From an uncultured Ruminococcus sp. (GTDB lineage Bacteria; Bacillota; Clostridia; Oscillospirales; Acutalibacteraceae): a stretch of DNA of 64,000 nucleotides. The translations under genes were made by a program, and so were the position numbers. The notes below the pieces were generated by a model. The model had not been told where the DNA came from and ran no database searches. It saw only the letters and a program-made list of their open reading frames with translations. Shown here one piece after another: positions 45,965 to 54,968 of the stretch. The stretch lies in contig CACZYC010000020.1 of assembly GCA_902785365.1 (NCBI GenBank), positions 1-64,000 on the forward strand, written 5' to 3'. Position 1 is the first letter of the stretch. Every line of letters begins with the position of its first letter.

Positions 45965-45993
45965 ATTATAATATATACGCCCCAAAAAGTCAA
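45965..45993 (-). promoter_or_regulatory. Promoter of ylxM-ffh-rpsP-khpA
   Basis: On the minus strand, TTGACT (45993-45988), a 17-base spacer and TATAAT (45970-45965). The leader is about 55 bases and contains a small TGTAAAG/CTTTACA inverted repeat. Confidence 0.72.
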
Positions 45994-46145
45994 TACTAAA
46001 ATAAAAAAGAAACAAAATGCGATAAAATGTGTTGTTTTGATACTAAAAATATGTTTATATTGCACGTCAATGTGGAGAAAGTTTTGTTGTGTTTGCACAT
46101 TTTTTACAAAGTTTTCTGATTTACAAATATTATGCAATTTAACTG

Positions 46146-46175
46146 GTGACATTTATATACACATTGTGTTATAAT
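46146..46175 (+). promoter_or_regulatory. Promoter of the phoH operon
   Basis: GTGACA (46146-46151), an 18-base spacer and TATAAT (46170-46175), transcript start near 46182. The 300-base gap from 45904 is AT-rich and otherwise holds only the divergent ylxM promoter. Confidence 0.6.
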
Positions 46176-46215
46176 ATTTAAAATCGGATTAGTATTTACC
46201 GATATTGTAGGAGGA

Positions 46216-47193
46216 TTGTTTACGGATAAATTTTTCAGCATAGGAAGAACAGAGCACGCCGTGGCTCTTTTCGGCAGCTACGACGAGAATATAAAACTGA
46301 TCGAACGGGAGTTTGACGTAAGAGTTACGGTGCGTGACGACGAACTCAAAATCTCGGGCGACGAGGAAAATGTTTTCAAAACGGGCAAGGTTATAGAGGC
46401 GCTTATGCACTTCATCAACCGCGGCGAAACCCTCAGCGAGCAGAACGTCCGCTATTGCATTTCAATGGTCAAGGACGGTTCGGGGGAAAACCTGAACCAG
46501 CTCGCGGACGACTGCATCTGCATCACAGCCAAGGGTAAGCCCATAAAGCCTAAGACCATAGGACAGAAGAAATACTGCAAGTCAATAAGCGAGAACACCA
46601 TCACGTTTGGTGTCGGCCCCGCGGGTACGGGTAAAACTTACCTCGCGGTCGCAATGGCGGTTACGGCTTTCAGAAGCAAGCAGGTTAACCGCATTATTCT
46701 GACCCGTCCCGCTGTCGAGGCGGGGGAGAAGCTCGGATTTCTTCCCGGAGATTTGCAGAGTAAGGTTGACCCGTATCTTCGTCCTCTCTATGACGCGCTG
46801 TTTGATATGCTGGGTATCGAAACATACCAGAAATATGTCGAACGCGGGAATATCGAGATTGCGCCTCTGGCTTATATGAGAGGCCGCACGCTCGACGACA
46901 GTTTCATAATCCTTGACGAGGCTCAGAACACCTCAAAGGAACAGATGAAAATGTTCCTGACAAGATTGGGCTTCAACAGTAAAATGGTTATAACCGGTGA
47001 TATAACTCAAATCGACCTTCCTCACGGGGTTAAGAGCGGTCTGAAGGACTGTCTCAGAATTTTGAAGGGCGTGCCCGACATTGCTCAGTGCAGGTTTAAC
47101 GAAAAGGACGTTGTGAGACATCGCCTGGTTCAGGATATTATAAAAGCGTATGAAAAAAATGAGGTAACAAAAAATGACAGAAAAAAAGATTAG
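46216..47193 (+). CDS. phoH: PhoH family ATPase
   Basis: A 325-residue PhoH/YbeZ-type ATPase thought to work with YbeY in rRNA maturation or RNA quality control. Residues 1-110 carry the KH-like N-terminal domain; the Walker A GVGPAGTGKTYLA is near 133 and Walker B SFIILDEAQN near 235. The start is uncertain: GGAGG (46210-46214) is only 1 base from the TTG at 46216, while the ACG at 46222 has normal spacing. The family alignment needs about this much N terminus. It overlaps ybeY by 20 bases. Confidence 0.92.
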   Translation: MFTDKFFSIGRTEHAVALFGSYDENIKLIEREFDVRVTVRDDELKISGDEENVFKTGKVIEALMHFINRGETLSEQNVRYCISMVKDGSGENLNQLADDCICITAKGKPIKPKTIGQKKYCKSISENTITFGVGPAGTGKTYLAVAMAVTAFRSKQVNRIILTRPAVEAGEKLGFLPGDLQSKVDPYLRPLYDALFDMLGIETYQKYVERGNIEIAPLAYMRGRTLDDSFIILDEAQNTSKEQMKMFLTRLGFNSKMVITGDITQIDLPHGVKSGLKDCLRILKGVPDIAQCRFNEKDVVRHRLVQDIIKAYEKNEVTKNDRKKD

Positions 47194-47671
47194 AGTAATA
47201 ATTACCAACAACCAGAAAGCTGTCAAAATCCCCACGGGATTGCGTATGCTTATAAGACGCTGCTGCCATGCCGTGCTTGAACTCGAGAAGTTTGAGGAGC
47301 CCGCGGAAATCAGCGTGACTTTTACGGACAACGAGGGTATCAGAGAACTCAACAAGCAGTACAGGAACATCGACGCGCCCACAGACGTTCTGTCTTTCCC
47401 CATGGGTGACGACGGCGAGTACGATACCAACCTCGAGACAGGCGCGAAAATACTCGGAGACGTTGTTATTTCAGTCGAAAAAGCTGTGGAACAGGCGGAG
47501 GCGTACGGACATACGCTCCAGCGCGAGATAGGCTATCTTACCGCGCACAGTGTTCTCCATCTGCTCGGTTACGACCACGTGGAGAATATGGATAAGGTAA
47601 GAATGAGGGAAAAAGAAGAATACGTTATGGAGGCTTTGGGACTTCCCGCGTCCTCAAGCTACATTATCTAG
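47174..47671 (+). CDS. ybeY: rRNA maturation endoribonuclease YbeY
   Basis: A zinc-dependent single-strand RNase needed for 16S rRNA 3' end maturation and 70S quality control. The 165-residue protein has DVLSFPMGD and the metal motif HSVLHLLGYDH (three His). It overlaps phoH by 20 bases and is followed 2 bases later by dgkA, the typical Firmicute order. Confidence 0.97.
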   Translation: MTEKKIRVIITNNQKAVKIPTGLRMLIRRCCHAVLELEKFEEPAEISVTFTDNEGIRELNKQYRNIDAPTDVLSFPMGDDGEYDTNLETGAKILGDVVISVEKAVEQAEAYGHTLQREIGYLTAHSVLHLLGYDHVENMDKVRMREKEEYVMEALGLPASSSYII

Positions 47672-47673
47672 GA

Positions 47674-48135
47674 ATGAAAAAGCAGCTTAAAAGTTTTAAA
47701 GCGGCTTTTGTCGGAATAGGGAACGCTGTTAAAAGCGAGGGCCACCTGCGCTTTCATCTTGTTGCGGCGTTTTATGTGATTGTATTCAGTTTTTTCTACG
47801 ATTTGTCAAAGGCTCAGTGGGCGGTTGTGCTCTTGCTGATAGGCGCGATTATCGCCGCTGAGTTTTTTAATACAGCCGTCGAGAACGTGTGCGACCTTGT
47901 CACAAAGGAGTACAACAAGCGCGTAAAAACCGCCAAGGATGTTTCCGCCGCCGCTGTGCTTGTGCTTTCAATTGCGGCTGTTGTCGTGGCATTCATTTTC
48001 TATTTTGATTTGGACAGAATACAGTACATCGCGATGTATTTTATCGCCCGTCCGTGGCTATTGATTTTATTTGTAATTTCACTTATAATATCCGTAGTGT
48101 TTATCGGCAAATTTAAAGCAAAAGAAAAAAAGTAA
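47674..48135 (+). CDS. dgkA: Diacylglycerol/undecaprenol kinase family protein
   Basis: A small membrane kinase that in Gram-positives mainly phosphorylates undecaprenol, recycling the lipid carrier for wall synthesis. The family core is present: about three membrane helices, FHLVAAFYV, and AAEFFNTAVENVCDLVT with catalytic Glu. At 153 residues it is slightly longer than usual because of an extra C-terminal membrane segment (PWLLILFVISLIISVVFI). It is 2 bases after ybeY and ends at a terminator. Confidence 0.92.
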   Translation: MKKQLKSFKAAFVGIGNAVKSEGHLRFHLVAAFYVIVFSFFYDLSKAQWAVVLLLIGAIIAAEFFNTAVENVCDLVTKEYNKRVKTAKDVSAAAVLVLSIAAVVVAFIFYFDLDRIQYIAMYFIARPWLLILFVISLIISVVFIGKFKAKEKK

Positions 48136-48136
48136 C

Positions 48137-48161
48137 GCCGTCACGCCGTGGCGGCATTTTT
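48137..48161 (+). terminator. Terminator after dgkA
   Basis: GCCGTCAC/GTGGCGGC (one G-T pair) with a 3-base loop and then ATTTTT, immediately after the dgkA stop codon. It would separate phoH-ybeY-dgkA from era. Confidence 0.7.
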
Positions 48162-48396
48162 GCCTTCCCTTGGGGGAAGGTGCCGAGCGCAGCGAGGCGG
48201 AAGAGGGTCCACTTGAAAATACCTCTCTATCTTTCGTTTGATAAACAGACCGGAACAAGGTTTGTGAAAAGTCAGATTAATACAAAAGTCGGTGCACAAA
48301 ACTATTTATATAAGCAAATAATACTTGCTTACGCCGACCCTCTATCGGTTTTGCATCAATAAATTGACACAAAAACCACTTCCCCCCGGGGGAAAG
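48161..48396. repeat. Modular palindromic element, type B, copy 2
   Basis: About 236 bp between dgkA and era. The left arm is CCTTCCCTTGGGGGAAGG; the middle shares CACTTGAAAATACCTCTCTA-like and AGTCAGATTAATACAAAAGTC-like blocks with 20840-20970; the right end is TTCCCCCCGGGGGAAAGC. No gene is seen in it. Confidence 0.8.
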
Positions 48397-48413
48397 CAAA
48401 AAGGTGAGAAAAT

Positions 48414-49322
48414 ATGAGTAACAAAAAATCAGCGTTTGTAGCGATAGTAGGACGTCCCAACGTCGGCAAAAGCTCGCTTTTGAACAGGCTTCTCGGAGCG
48501 AAAATAGCCATAGTTTCAAGCAAGCCTCAGACCACCCGCAACCGTATAACGGGCGTGCTTACAGAGGGCGATACACAGCTCGTTTTTGTGGATACTCCGG
48601 GTATGCACAAGCCCAAGAACAACCTCGGCAAATATATGGTGCGTTCCGTCAGCGAGAGTATGGGGGGCGTAGACTGTGTAATGCTGGTGGTTGAAGCCGA
48701 CAAAGAGGCAGGTCCCGCCGAGCTTGGTTTAATAGAGAAAATCAAGTCTATGGAAATCCCGTCAATCCTCGCTATCAACAAAATTGATACGCTAAAGGAA
48801 AAGGACGCTTTGATGAGACAGATTCTCGCGTACAGTCAGCTCCATGACTTTGACGCTGTTGTGCCCGTGTCCGCTCAGAACGGCAGCGGAATCGACGAAC
48901 TCAAAGACGAAATGATGAAGATGGCTTTAGATGGCGGTCACTTCTTTGAGGACGATACCCTCACCGACCAGCCCGAACGCGTGCTCGCGAGCGAGATGAT
49001 TCGCGAAAAAATCCTCAGGCTCTGCGACAAGGAGATTCCCCACGGCATAGCTGTCGTAATCGAAAAAATGCGTATGCGCGAGGGAAAGGATATCCTCGAC
49101 GTTGACGCTACAATCTACTGTGAGCGTGATACTCACAAGAGGATTTTAATCGGCAAAAACGGCTCAATGCTCAAGAAAATTTCCACCTATTCCCGCCAGG
49201 ATATGGAGAGGTTCTTCGGGTGTAAGGTTTTTCTTCAGACGTGGATAAAGGTCAAAGAGGACTGGCGCAACAGTATGCAGCAGCTCAGAAACTTCGGCTA
49301 CGACGAGAAGGATTTTGGTTAA
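48414..49322 (+). CDS. era: GTPase Era
   Basis: An essential GTPase that binds 16S rRNA during 30S assembly. The 302-residue protein has G1 GRPNVGKSSLLN, G3 DTPGMHKP, G4 NKID and a C-terminal KH domain with LIGKNGSMLKKISTYSRQDME. AAGGTGAG precedes the ATG by 6 bases. The gene is separated from dgkA by a terminator and repeat, and it may need its own promoter; none was recognised in the repeat. Confidence 0.98.
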   Translation: MSNKKSAFVAIVGRPNVGKSSLLNRLLGAKIAIVSSKPQTTRNRITGVLTEGDTQLVFVDTPGMHKPKNNLGKYMVRSVSESMGGVDCVMLVVEADKEAGPAELGLIEKIKSMEIPSILAINKIDTLKEKDALMRQILAYSQLHDFDAVVPVSAQNGSGIDELKDEMMKMALDGGHFFEDDTLTDQPERVLASEMIREKILRLCDKEIPHGIAVVIEKMRMREGKDILDVDATIYCERDTHKRILIGKNGSMLKKISTYSRQDMERFFGCKVFLQTWIKVKEDWRNSMQQLRNFGYDEKDFG

Positions 49323-49325
49323 AAA

Positions 49326-49492
49326 GGCTTCCCTTGGGGGAAGCTGTCGAGCGTAGCGAGACTGAAGAGGGTCCATTATTAAAAAGCTCGCTGTATCATA
49401 CGTTAGGATTAAATCTGTTTTACAAGTGGACCCTCTCCCGACCTTTTTGCCGGGCAAGACGGCAAAAAGCCCACCCTCCCCCAAGGGAGGGC
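49326..49492. repeat. Modular palindromic element, type B, copy 3
   Basis: About 167 bp after era. The left arm is GGCTTCCCTTGGGGGAAGCT followed by a GTCGAGCGTAGCGAGAC hairpin and GAAGAGGGTCC. The right arm has GGACCCTCTCCCGACC, a TTTTTGCCGGGCAAGACGGC-type hairpin and CCTCCCCCAAGGGAGGGC. The right half is nearly identical to 50560-50627. Confidence 0.85.
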
Positions 49493-49568
49493 ATAGGACT
49501 TCCTAATTTTCTATTTTTTTCTATCAATAATACTCACCGATGGTGCCACACTAACCTCGGTGATTATT

Positions 49569-49736
49569 ATGAATGAGTTTGACGCGTGGAACGCGTTCTG
49601 GTACAGCGGGCGTATTTACGACTACCTTCTGTACAAAAGTATTCACAACGAAAATACCGAAAACAACGGTCTTTCGGAGAAAGATAATGAAGTTTATAAC
49701 GAACGGACTGATAGTCAAAGAACAGAATATAGGTGA
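49569..49736 (+). CDS. yqzL: YqzL-like small protein
   Basis: A 55-residue frame between era and recO, the position of yqzL in Bacillus. The first 27 residues (FDAWNAFWYSGRIYDYLLYK) follow the family pattern of an aromatic-rich start and YLLFKE-like end. The remaining hydrophilic tail is extra. GGTGAT lies 7 bases before the ATG. The tail overlaps recO by 50 bases in another frame, so expression of the two is probably linked. The function of YqzL is unknown. Confidence 0.65.
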   Translation: MNEFDAWNAFWYSGRIYDYLLYKSIHNENTENNGLSEKDNEVYNERTDSQRTEYR

Positions 49737-50436
49737 GAAGGACAAGCTCGTAACAATGCTTACCGAAAGTCACGGTATCGTAAAAGGTTTCGCTCACGGC
49801 GCAAAGGATATCAAAAGCCCCAAGTGCGCCGCGACGGGACTTTTGTGCTATTCAAGACTTACGCTCCACAAGGGCAGGGACAGCTATATTGTCGGTGACG
49901 CCAAGGCGCTGAAGATTTTTTCGGGACTGTCAAAGAGCATTGAAAACACCTACTGCGCCCAGTATTTCTGTGAGCTTGCGGCGGCTGTCTGCCCCAAGGA
50001 ACAGGAGGCGGGCGAACACCTCAGACTGATACTCAACGCGCTCCACCTGCTCAGCGAAAATAAGCGGCCGTATAACATCGTAAAACCGTGCGTTGAGCTG
50101 AGGCTGATGTGCCTTTCGGGATATATGCCCGATATTATGATGTGCAGAGAATGCGGCGAATATGAAAAGGACAATATGCTTTTTCTGCCCGATTCGGGAC
50201 AGCTTATCTGCGCTGACTGCTGTGAAAAAAGTGAGGTTTCGGGCTTTAGGATAAAGCTCAACCCAAGCTCCTTAAAGGCGCTTCGGCACTGCTGCTACGC
50301 CGACAGCGATAAGCTGTTTGGATTTACGCTCCCCGAGAGCGATTTGAAAACGCTTAACTTCTGCTCCGAGGAATACATAAGATTTATTTTAGAGAGAAAT
50401 TTCAAGACTCTGCAGTTTTTGAAGAGTATAGTATAA
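49687..50436 (+). CDS. recO: DNA repair protein RecO
   Basis: Loads RecA onto SSB-coated single-stranded DNA with RecR. The 249-residue protein has an N-terminal OB fold (TNGLIVKEQNIGEKDKLVTM), a helical domain and a zinc site (CRECG, CADCC). ATG 49687 follows GGAGAAAG by a normal distance; the upstream 38 codons in frame are antisense to nothing conserved and are not used. It follows era and the yqzL-like gene, the classical order. Confidence 0.95.
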   Translation: MKFITNGLIVKEQNIGEKDKLVTMLTESHGIVKGFAHGAKDIKSPKCAATGLLCYSRLTLHKGRDSYIVGDAKALKIFSGLSKSIENTYCAQYFCELAAAVCPKEQEAGEHLRLILNALHLLSENKRPYNIVKPCVELRLMCLSGYMPDIMMCRECGEYEKDNMLFLPDSGQLICADCCEKSEVSGFRIKLNPSSLKALRHCCYADSDKLFGFTLPESDLKTLNFCSEEYIRFILERNFKTLQFLKSIV

Positions 50437-50450
50437 GACATATCATAAAA

Positions 50451-50627
50451 AGGCTTCCCTTGGGGGAAGCTGTCACGGAGCTTGCGGAGTGACTGAAGAG
50501 GGTCAACTTTAGAAATGCTCGAAATATAAATAAAACGTTATCTATATAACTATTAACAAGTGGACCCTCTCCCGACCTTTTTGCCGGGCAAGACGGCAAA
50601 AAGCCCACCCTCCCCCAAGGGAGGGCT
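50451..50627. repeat. Modular palindromic element, type B, copy 4
   Basis: About 177 bp between recO and mutS2. The arms match copy 3; the middle differs and the left hairpin is GTCACGGAGCTTGCGGAGTG in place of the usual GTCGAGCGTAGCGAGAC. Confidence 0.85.
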
Positions 50628-50665
50628 GGAGACTTTATCAAAAAAATGATACATAAGGAAACATT

Positions 50666-53017
50666 ATGGACAGACATTACAAGGCTTTGGAACTTGATAA
50701 AATTTTAATAAAATTATCCGAAAAAACTTCCTGTGAGGAGGCTAAGGAGGCGGCGCTCAACCTCGAACCCGAGGTCAGGCTCGACAGAGCAAAGCGCAAT
50801 CTTCAGATGACCGACGACGCCTATGTTCTCACGGGCAAGTTCGGCGCGCCTTACTTCGGCGGGCTGAAAAATATCTCAAACGAGCTCAGACGCGGTGAAG
50901 CGGGCGGAATGCTCACCCCGCGCGAGCTTCTCAGAATCGCCGAAACCCTGCGCGTTATCCGCTCGGTCAAGAGCTGGCACTCCAAGTGCGAGAACACAAA
51001 GACCTCGCTCGATATGCTGTTTCAGGGTTTGGTGCCGAATAAGTTTCTGGAGGAAAAAATCACCTCCGCGATTACCAACGACGAGGAGTTTTTAGACACA
51101 GCCTCACCCGCGCTCGCTGACATCCGCCGAAAAATACGTACGGCGAGTTCAAAGGCGCGCGAGGTTCTCGATAAAATCGTGCGGAGTTCAACCTATCAGA
51201 AATATCTCAGAGACAACATCATAACACAGCGCGACGGACGCTATGTTGTGCCCGTAAAGGCGGAGTGCCGCGGCAACATCCCCGGGCTTGTGCACGACAC
51301 CAGCTCCAGCGGCCAGACCGTGTTTATTGAGCCGATGGGCGTTGTGCAGGCTAACAACGACATCAAGGTTCTTGTGTCAAAGGAAGAAGCCGAAATCGAG
51401 CGTATTCTGTATGAGCTATCCGCTCTGGCGGGCTCGTACGCCGATGTTATTATCGGCAGTTACAAGTGCCTGACGGAGCTCGACTTGATTTTTGCCAAAG
51501 CAGACATGGCGTACACTATGAAGGCGGTCACTCCCGTGCTCAACGACAGGGGCGTTATCGACCTCAGACAGGCGCGTCATCCGCTGATAAATTCCAAGAA
51601 TGTTGTGCCGATAGACGTAACCCTCGGCAAGGATTTTGACACACTTGTAATCACAGGTCCCAACACGGGCGGTAAGACCGTCACTCTCAAAACAATCGGA
51701 CTGCTCACGCTTATGGCTATGTGCGGTTTGATGATTCCCGCGGGGGACAACAGCGAGCTGAGCGTGTTCAGACGCGTGCTTGTGGATATCGGCGACGAAC
51801 AGAGCATTGAACAGAGCCTTTCCACATTCTCGGCTCACATCACGAATATAATCGGAATTATGAAGAAAGCGAATTCCGCTTCGCTCGCGCTGATTGATGA
51901 ACTCGGCGCGGGCACCGACCCTGTCGAGGGCGCGGCGCTCGCTATTGCGATACTGGAAAAGCTCAGAGAACAGGGCGCGAAAATCGCCAGCACTACCCAC
52001 TACGCCGAGCTCAAGGAGTATGCCCTGAGAACTAAGGGTATAGAGAACGGAAGCTGTGAGTTTGACATTAAAACTCTGCGACCGACCTACAGGCTGCTCA
52101 TCGGCGTGCCCGGCAAGAGCAACGCGTTCGCCATAAGTAAACGGCTCGGTATGGATAACGAGGTTGTTGAACACGCAAAGGAGCTTGTGAACGAGGAAAG
52201 CCGTGAGTTTGAGGACGTTGTGCAGACCTTGGAGAGCCGCCGTCAAAGCCTTGAAAAACAGCTTGAAAACGCCGAACGCCTTACAGGCAAGGCGAACACG
52301 GAAAAGCAAAAGGCGGAAAATGAGCTCCAGAGAGCAAAGCAAAAGGCTGAGAACGAAATCGAGCGCGCCAAGCGTGAGGCAGAGAAAATCATATCTCAGA
52401 CAAGGGCGCAGGCTTACGCTCTGCTCGACGAAATGGAAAAGGCGAAAAAATCCGCGGACAATTCGGGTATGCGTTCTAAGCTCCGCCGTGAAATAAACAA
52501 GCTCGAGGACAGCTCCAATCCCGTTGAGGAAAAGCAAACCTCAGACTACAAGCTTCCCCGCCCGCTCAAAGTCGGCGACAATGTGCTGATTTACGACATC
52601 GACAAAAAGGCTGTGGTGCTTGAGCTGCCCGACAAAAACGACGAGGTTCTTGTTCAGGCGGGCATAATAAAAACAAGGGTAAAGCTGAATAATCTCAGAC
52701 TGACAGAACCCGACAAGCCGAAAAAACAGTACGGCAAACGCCTCAGGAATGTTCCCTCAAACGTAGACATCCGCCCCGCTACGGAAATCGATGTGCGCGG
52801 TATGAGCGCGGTAGAGGCGGTTATGGCGGTTGACGGAGCAATCGACAGCGCCATACTGACGAATATTGAGCAGATTACGATTATCCACGGCAAGGGTACG
52901 GGCGTGCTCCGCAAGGAAATTCAGGCTCACCTGAGAAAAAGCAAATACGTCAAGAGCTTCCGCCTCGGCACATTCGGTGAGGGCGAGAGCGGTGTGACGA
53001 TAGTCCAGCTGAAGTAG
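50666..53017 (+). CDS. mutS2: Endonuclease/ATPase MutS2
   Basis: MutS2 suppresses recombination and in Bacillus rescues collided ribosomes. The 783-residue protein has the core and lever domains, the ATPase with Walker A GPNTGGKTVTLKT (about 330) and LIDELGAGTDPVEGAALA. A long charged coiled coil follows (about 510-610), then a KOW-like segment and a C-terminal Smr domain (about 705-783) with IDVRGM and IIHGKGTGVLR. The Smr motif is IDVRG rather than LDLRG. It stands alone between two repeat elements. Confidence 0.97.
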   Translation: MDRHYKALELDKILIKLSEKTSCEEAKEAALNLEPEVRLDRAKRNLQMTDDAYVLTGKFGAPYFGGLKNISNELRRGEAGGMLTPRELLRIAETLRVIRSVKSWHSKCENTKTSLDMLFQGLVPNKFLEEKITSAITNDEEFLDTASPALADIRRKIRTASSKAREVLDKIVRSSTYQKYLRDNIITQRDGRYVVPVKAECRGNIPGLVHDTSSSGQTVFIEPMGVVQANNDIKVLVSKEEAEIERILYELSALAGSYADVIIGSYKCLTELDLIFAKADMAYTMKAVTPVLNDRGVIDLRQARHPLINSKNVVPIDVTLGKDFDTLVITGPNTGGKTVTLKTIGLLTLMAMCGLMIPAGDNSELSVFRRVLVDIGDEQSIEQSLSTFSAHITNIIGIMKKANSASLALIDELGAGTDPVEGAALAIAILEKLREQGAKIASTTHYAELKEYALRTKGIENGSCEFDIKTLRPTYRLLIGVPGKSNAFAISKRLGMDNEVVEHAKELVNEESREFEDVVQTLESRRQSLEKQLENAERLTGKANTEKQKAENELQRAKQKAENEIERAKREAEKIISQTRAQAYALLDEMEKAKKSADNSGMRSKLRREINKLEDSSNPVEEKQTSDYKLPRPLKVGDNVLIYDIDKKAVVLELPDKNDEVLVQAGIIKTRVKLNNLRLTEPDKPKKQYGKRLRNVPSNVDIRPATEIDVRGMSAVEAVMAVDGAIDSAILTNIEQITIIHGKGTGVLRKEIQAHLRKSKYVKSFRLGTFGEGESGVTIVQLK

Positions 53018-53026
53018 ATCATAACA

Positions 53027-53209
53027 AGGCTTCCCTTGGGAAATTCCCCTGCTAGGGGAAATGTCCGCGAAGCGGACAAAAGGGTTGCCGTCTCCTGCTA
53101 AGGAAAAGCTGTCGAGCGTAGCGAGACTGACCATTTACAAGTGGACCCTCTTTCGACCTTTTTGCCGGACAAGACGGCAAAAAGCCCACCTTCCCCCAAG
53201 GGAAGGCTT
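53027..53209. repeat. Modular palindromic element, type B, copy 5
   Basis: About 183 bp after mutS2. Here the left arm carries the extra AATTCCCCTGCTAGGGGAAA and GTCCGCGAAGCGGAC modules, and the GTCGAGCGTAGCGAGAC hairpin. The middle is very short (CATTTACAA), showing that the modules vary independently of the arms. Confidence 0.85.
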
Positions 53210-53238
53210 GGTGCTCCGCTCAAACGTTACCGTCAATT

Positions 53239-53278
53239 CACTAACCACTCATTGCTGACTGCTGACTACTGACTGCTC
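53239..53278. repeat. Heptamer array after mutS2
   Basis: About five degenerate ACTGACT/GCTGACT-type units, single array without an inverted partner nearby. Confidence 0.7.
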
Positions 53279-53363
53279 TATCTGTTCAAGGGCATAAAAA
53301 GTTCTGGATTTTTCTGGATTTTTGTGTTAGTATAAAAATGTATATAATTCAGGAGGTATAATT

Positions 53364-53558
53364 ATGGCTATTGAAAAATCTTCAATCATCGGCGACGTGC
53401 TTGATCAGTATCCCCAGACAGCTCCCGTATTTATGTCAATCGGAATGCATTGTCTCGGCTGCCCCGCTTCACGCGGTGAGAGTATCGAGGACGCTTGTAT
53501 GGTTCACGGCGTAGAAGCCGACGAGCTTATCAAAAAACTCAACGAAGCTATAAAGTAA
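53364..53558 (+). CDS. DUF1858 domain small protein
   Basis: A 64-residue protein with the DUF1858 fold and its signature MHCLGCPAS (CxxC). The family is small, soluble and associated with anaerobic redox proteins such as the hybrid cluster protein; its role is unknown. AGGAGG at 53351-53356 is followed by ATG 53364. It lies directly before trmK (1-base gap). A 10-bp direct repeat TTCTGGATTT is found twice in the region upstream (53302-53321). Confidence 0.9.
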   Translation: MAIEKSSIIGDVLDQYPQTAPVFMSIGMHCLGCPASRGESIEDACMVHGVEADELIKKLNEAIK

Positions 53559-53559
53559 G

Positions 53560-54222
53560 ATGAGACTTTTCAGCCTTGATGAAAGACTGTTAACCTGTGC
53601 AGGCCTTGTGCGAGACGGCGCAAGGCTTGCTGACGTTGGATCTGACCACGCTTATCTGCCTGTATGGCTGTTAAAGCAGGGCAGAATCAGCTTCGCGGTA
53701 GCTTCGGATATCGGCGAAAAGCCCCTCGAAACAGGCAGGCAGACCGCCGAAAAATACAAGGCGCGCAACATCGAGTTCCGTCTTGGCGCGGGGCTAGATA
53801 CAATCCGTGAGGACGACAACATCACCGACATCGTTATCGCTGGAATGGGCGGCGAGGTTATCGCCGATATTCTTTCCGAAAGCGAGCTTGCTAAAAATCC
53901 CGGGCTCAATTTCATCCTCCAGCCTATGACGAGGTCGGACGAGCTTGTGGGTTTTTTGTACGAAAACGGTTTTGAGATAAAGAAGCAAACCGCCCTCCGT
54001 TCAAAGGGGAGGAGCTACACGGTTATGTCTGTGCGTTACAGCGGCAATAAGGTTGTAACGAGCAGTCTTTTCAGGATTGTCGGCAAGCTCGATATGAGCG
54101 ACGCCGAAAGCGTAAGGTATATAGGTAAAAAAATAAAGGATCTCGAGAACAAAAGCCTCGGCGACGACTCCGCCCGCGAGCTTTTGAACGAATTGAGGTT
54201 GATGATAAATGAGAAAAATTAA
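53560..54222 (+). CDS. trmK: tRNA (adenine-22-N1)-methyltransferase
   Basis: Methylates N1 of A22 in tRNA with SAM. The 220-residue protein has the Rossmann motif LADVGSDHAYLPVWL, SFAVASDIGEKPLETGRQTA, the catalytic-region IVIAGMGGEVIADIL and QPMTRSDELVGFLYENGF. It is followed by the NIF3 gene with a 14-base overlap, the usual pair in Firmicutes. Confidence 0.96.
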   Translation: MRLFSLDERLLTCAGLVRDGARLADVGSDHAYLPVWLLKQGRISFAVASDIGEKPLETGRQTAEKYKARNIEFRLGAGLDTIREDDNITDIVIAGMGGEVIADILSESELAKNPGLNFILQPMTRSDELVGFLYENGFEIKKQTALRSKGRSYTVMSVRYSGNKVVTSSLFRIVGKLDMSDAESVRYIGKKIKDLENKSLGDDSARELLNELRLMINEKN

Positions 54223-54964
54223 GGATATTATCGCTTATGTCGGGACGTTTGCTCCGCTTGACAGCGCGATGGATTTTGACAACGTCGGACTGCTTGTCGG
54301 CAGCGAGGACGCTCAGGTCAAAAAAGCGCTTGTCGCCCTGGATATCACCGACGAGGTGATTGACGAGGCGGCACGAATCAGCGCGGAGCTTATCATAAGT
54401 CACCATCCCGTGATTTTTGACCCGCTTAAAAGCGTTGAAGAAAACAGTGTTGTGTATAAGCTGATTAACAGGGGTATAGCGGCTCTGTGTCTGCATACAA
54501 ATCTGGATTTAAGCCCGATTTTCGGCGTGAACACCTGCCTTGCCGAATCTGTCGGAGTTAAGGACGGCGCTTTTGTTATGGACGAGTGCCTGTACATAGG
54601 AGAGCTTGATAACGCCGTCAGCAATCGTGAATTTGCCGAAACGGTAAAGCGGTCGCTTAGCTGCAAGGGCTTGCGCTACACTCTCGGCGAAAAGAGAGTA
54701 AAGCGCGTGGCGATATGCTCGGGCAGCGGTGGAGATATGGCTCCTTTGGCGTGTGAAAACGGCGCTGACGTTCTTCTCACGGGCGAGATAAAGCACCACG
54801 ATATCCTCAACGCGAATCACCTCGGAATAGCGGTGATTGACGCGGGACACTTCAAGTCGGAGGATGTTGTAATCGCTCCTCTGTGCGAAAAGCTCGGCGA
54901 TAAATTCGGGGATGTAGAATTTATTAGAAGCGTCAGCTGTACCGACAAGGTGGAGTATTTGTAA
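54209..54964 (+). CDS. NIF3/YqfO family metal-binding protein
   Basis: A 251-residue protein of the Nif3-like dinuclear metal hydrolase family (GTP cyclohydrolase I type 2 homologues). Metal ligands are visible as ISHHPVIF, HTNLD and GHFKSED. The PII-like insertion of longer Bacillus YqfO is absent. The activity is unsettled. It overlaps trmK by 14 bases. Confidence 0.93.
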   Translation: MRKIKDIIAYVGTFAPLDSAMDFDNVGLLVGSEDAQVKKALVALDITDEVIDEAARISAELIISHHPVIFDPLKSVEENSVVYKLINRGIAALCLHTNLDLSPIFGVNTCLAESVGVKDGAFVMDECLYIGELDNAVSNREFAETVKRSLSCKGLRYTLGEKRVKRVAICSGSGGDMAPLACENGADVLLTGEIKHHDILNANHLGIAVIDAGHFKSEDVVIAPLCEKLGDKFGDVEFIRSVSCTDKVEYL

Positions 54965-54968
54965 TAAA

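Noticed and set aside
51416..52537. Long open frame (373 codons) on the minus strand opposite mutS2
   Set aside because: mutS2 on the plus strand is complete and conserved; the antisense frame has no ribosome site and arises from the codon bias of the real gene.
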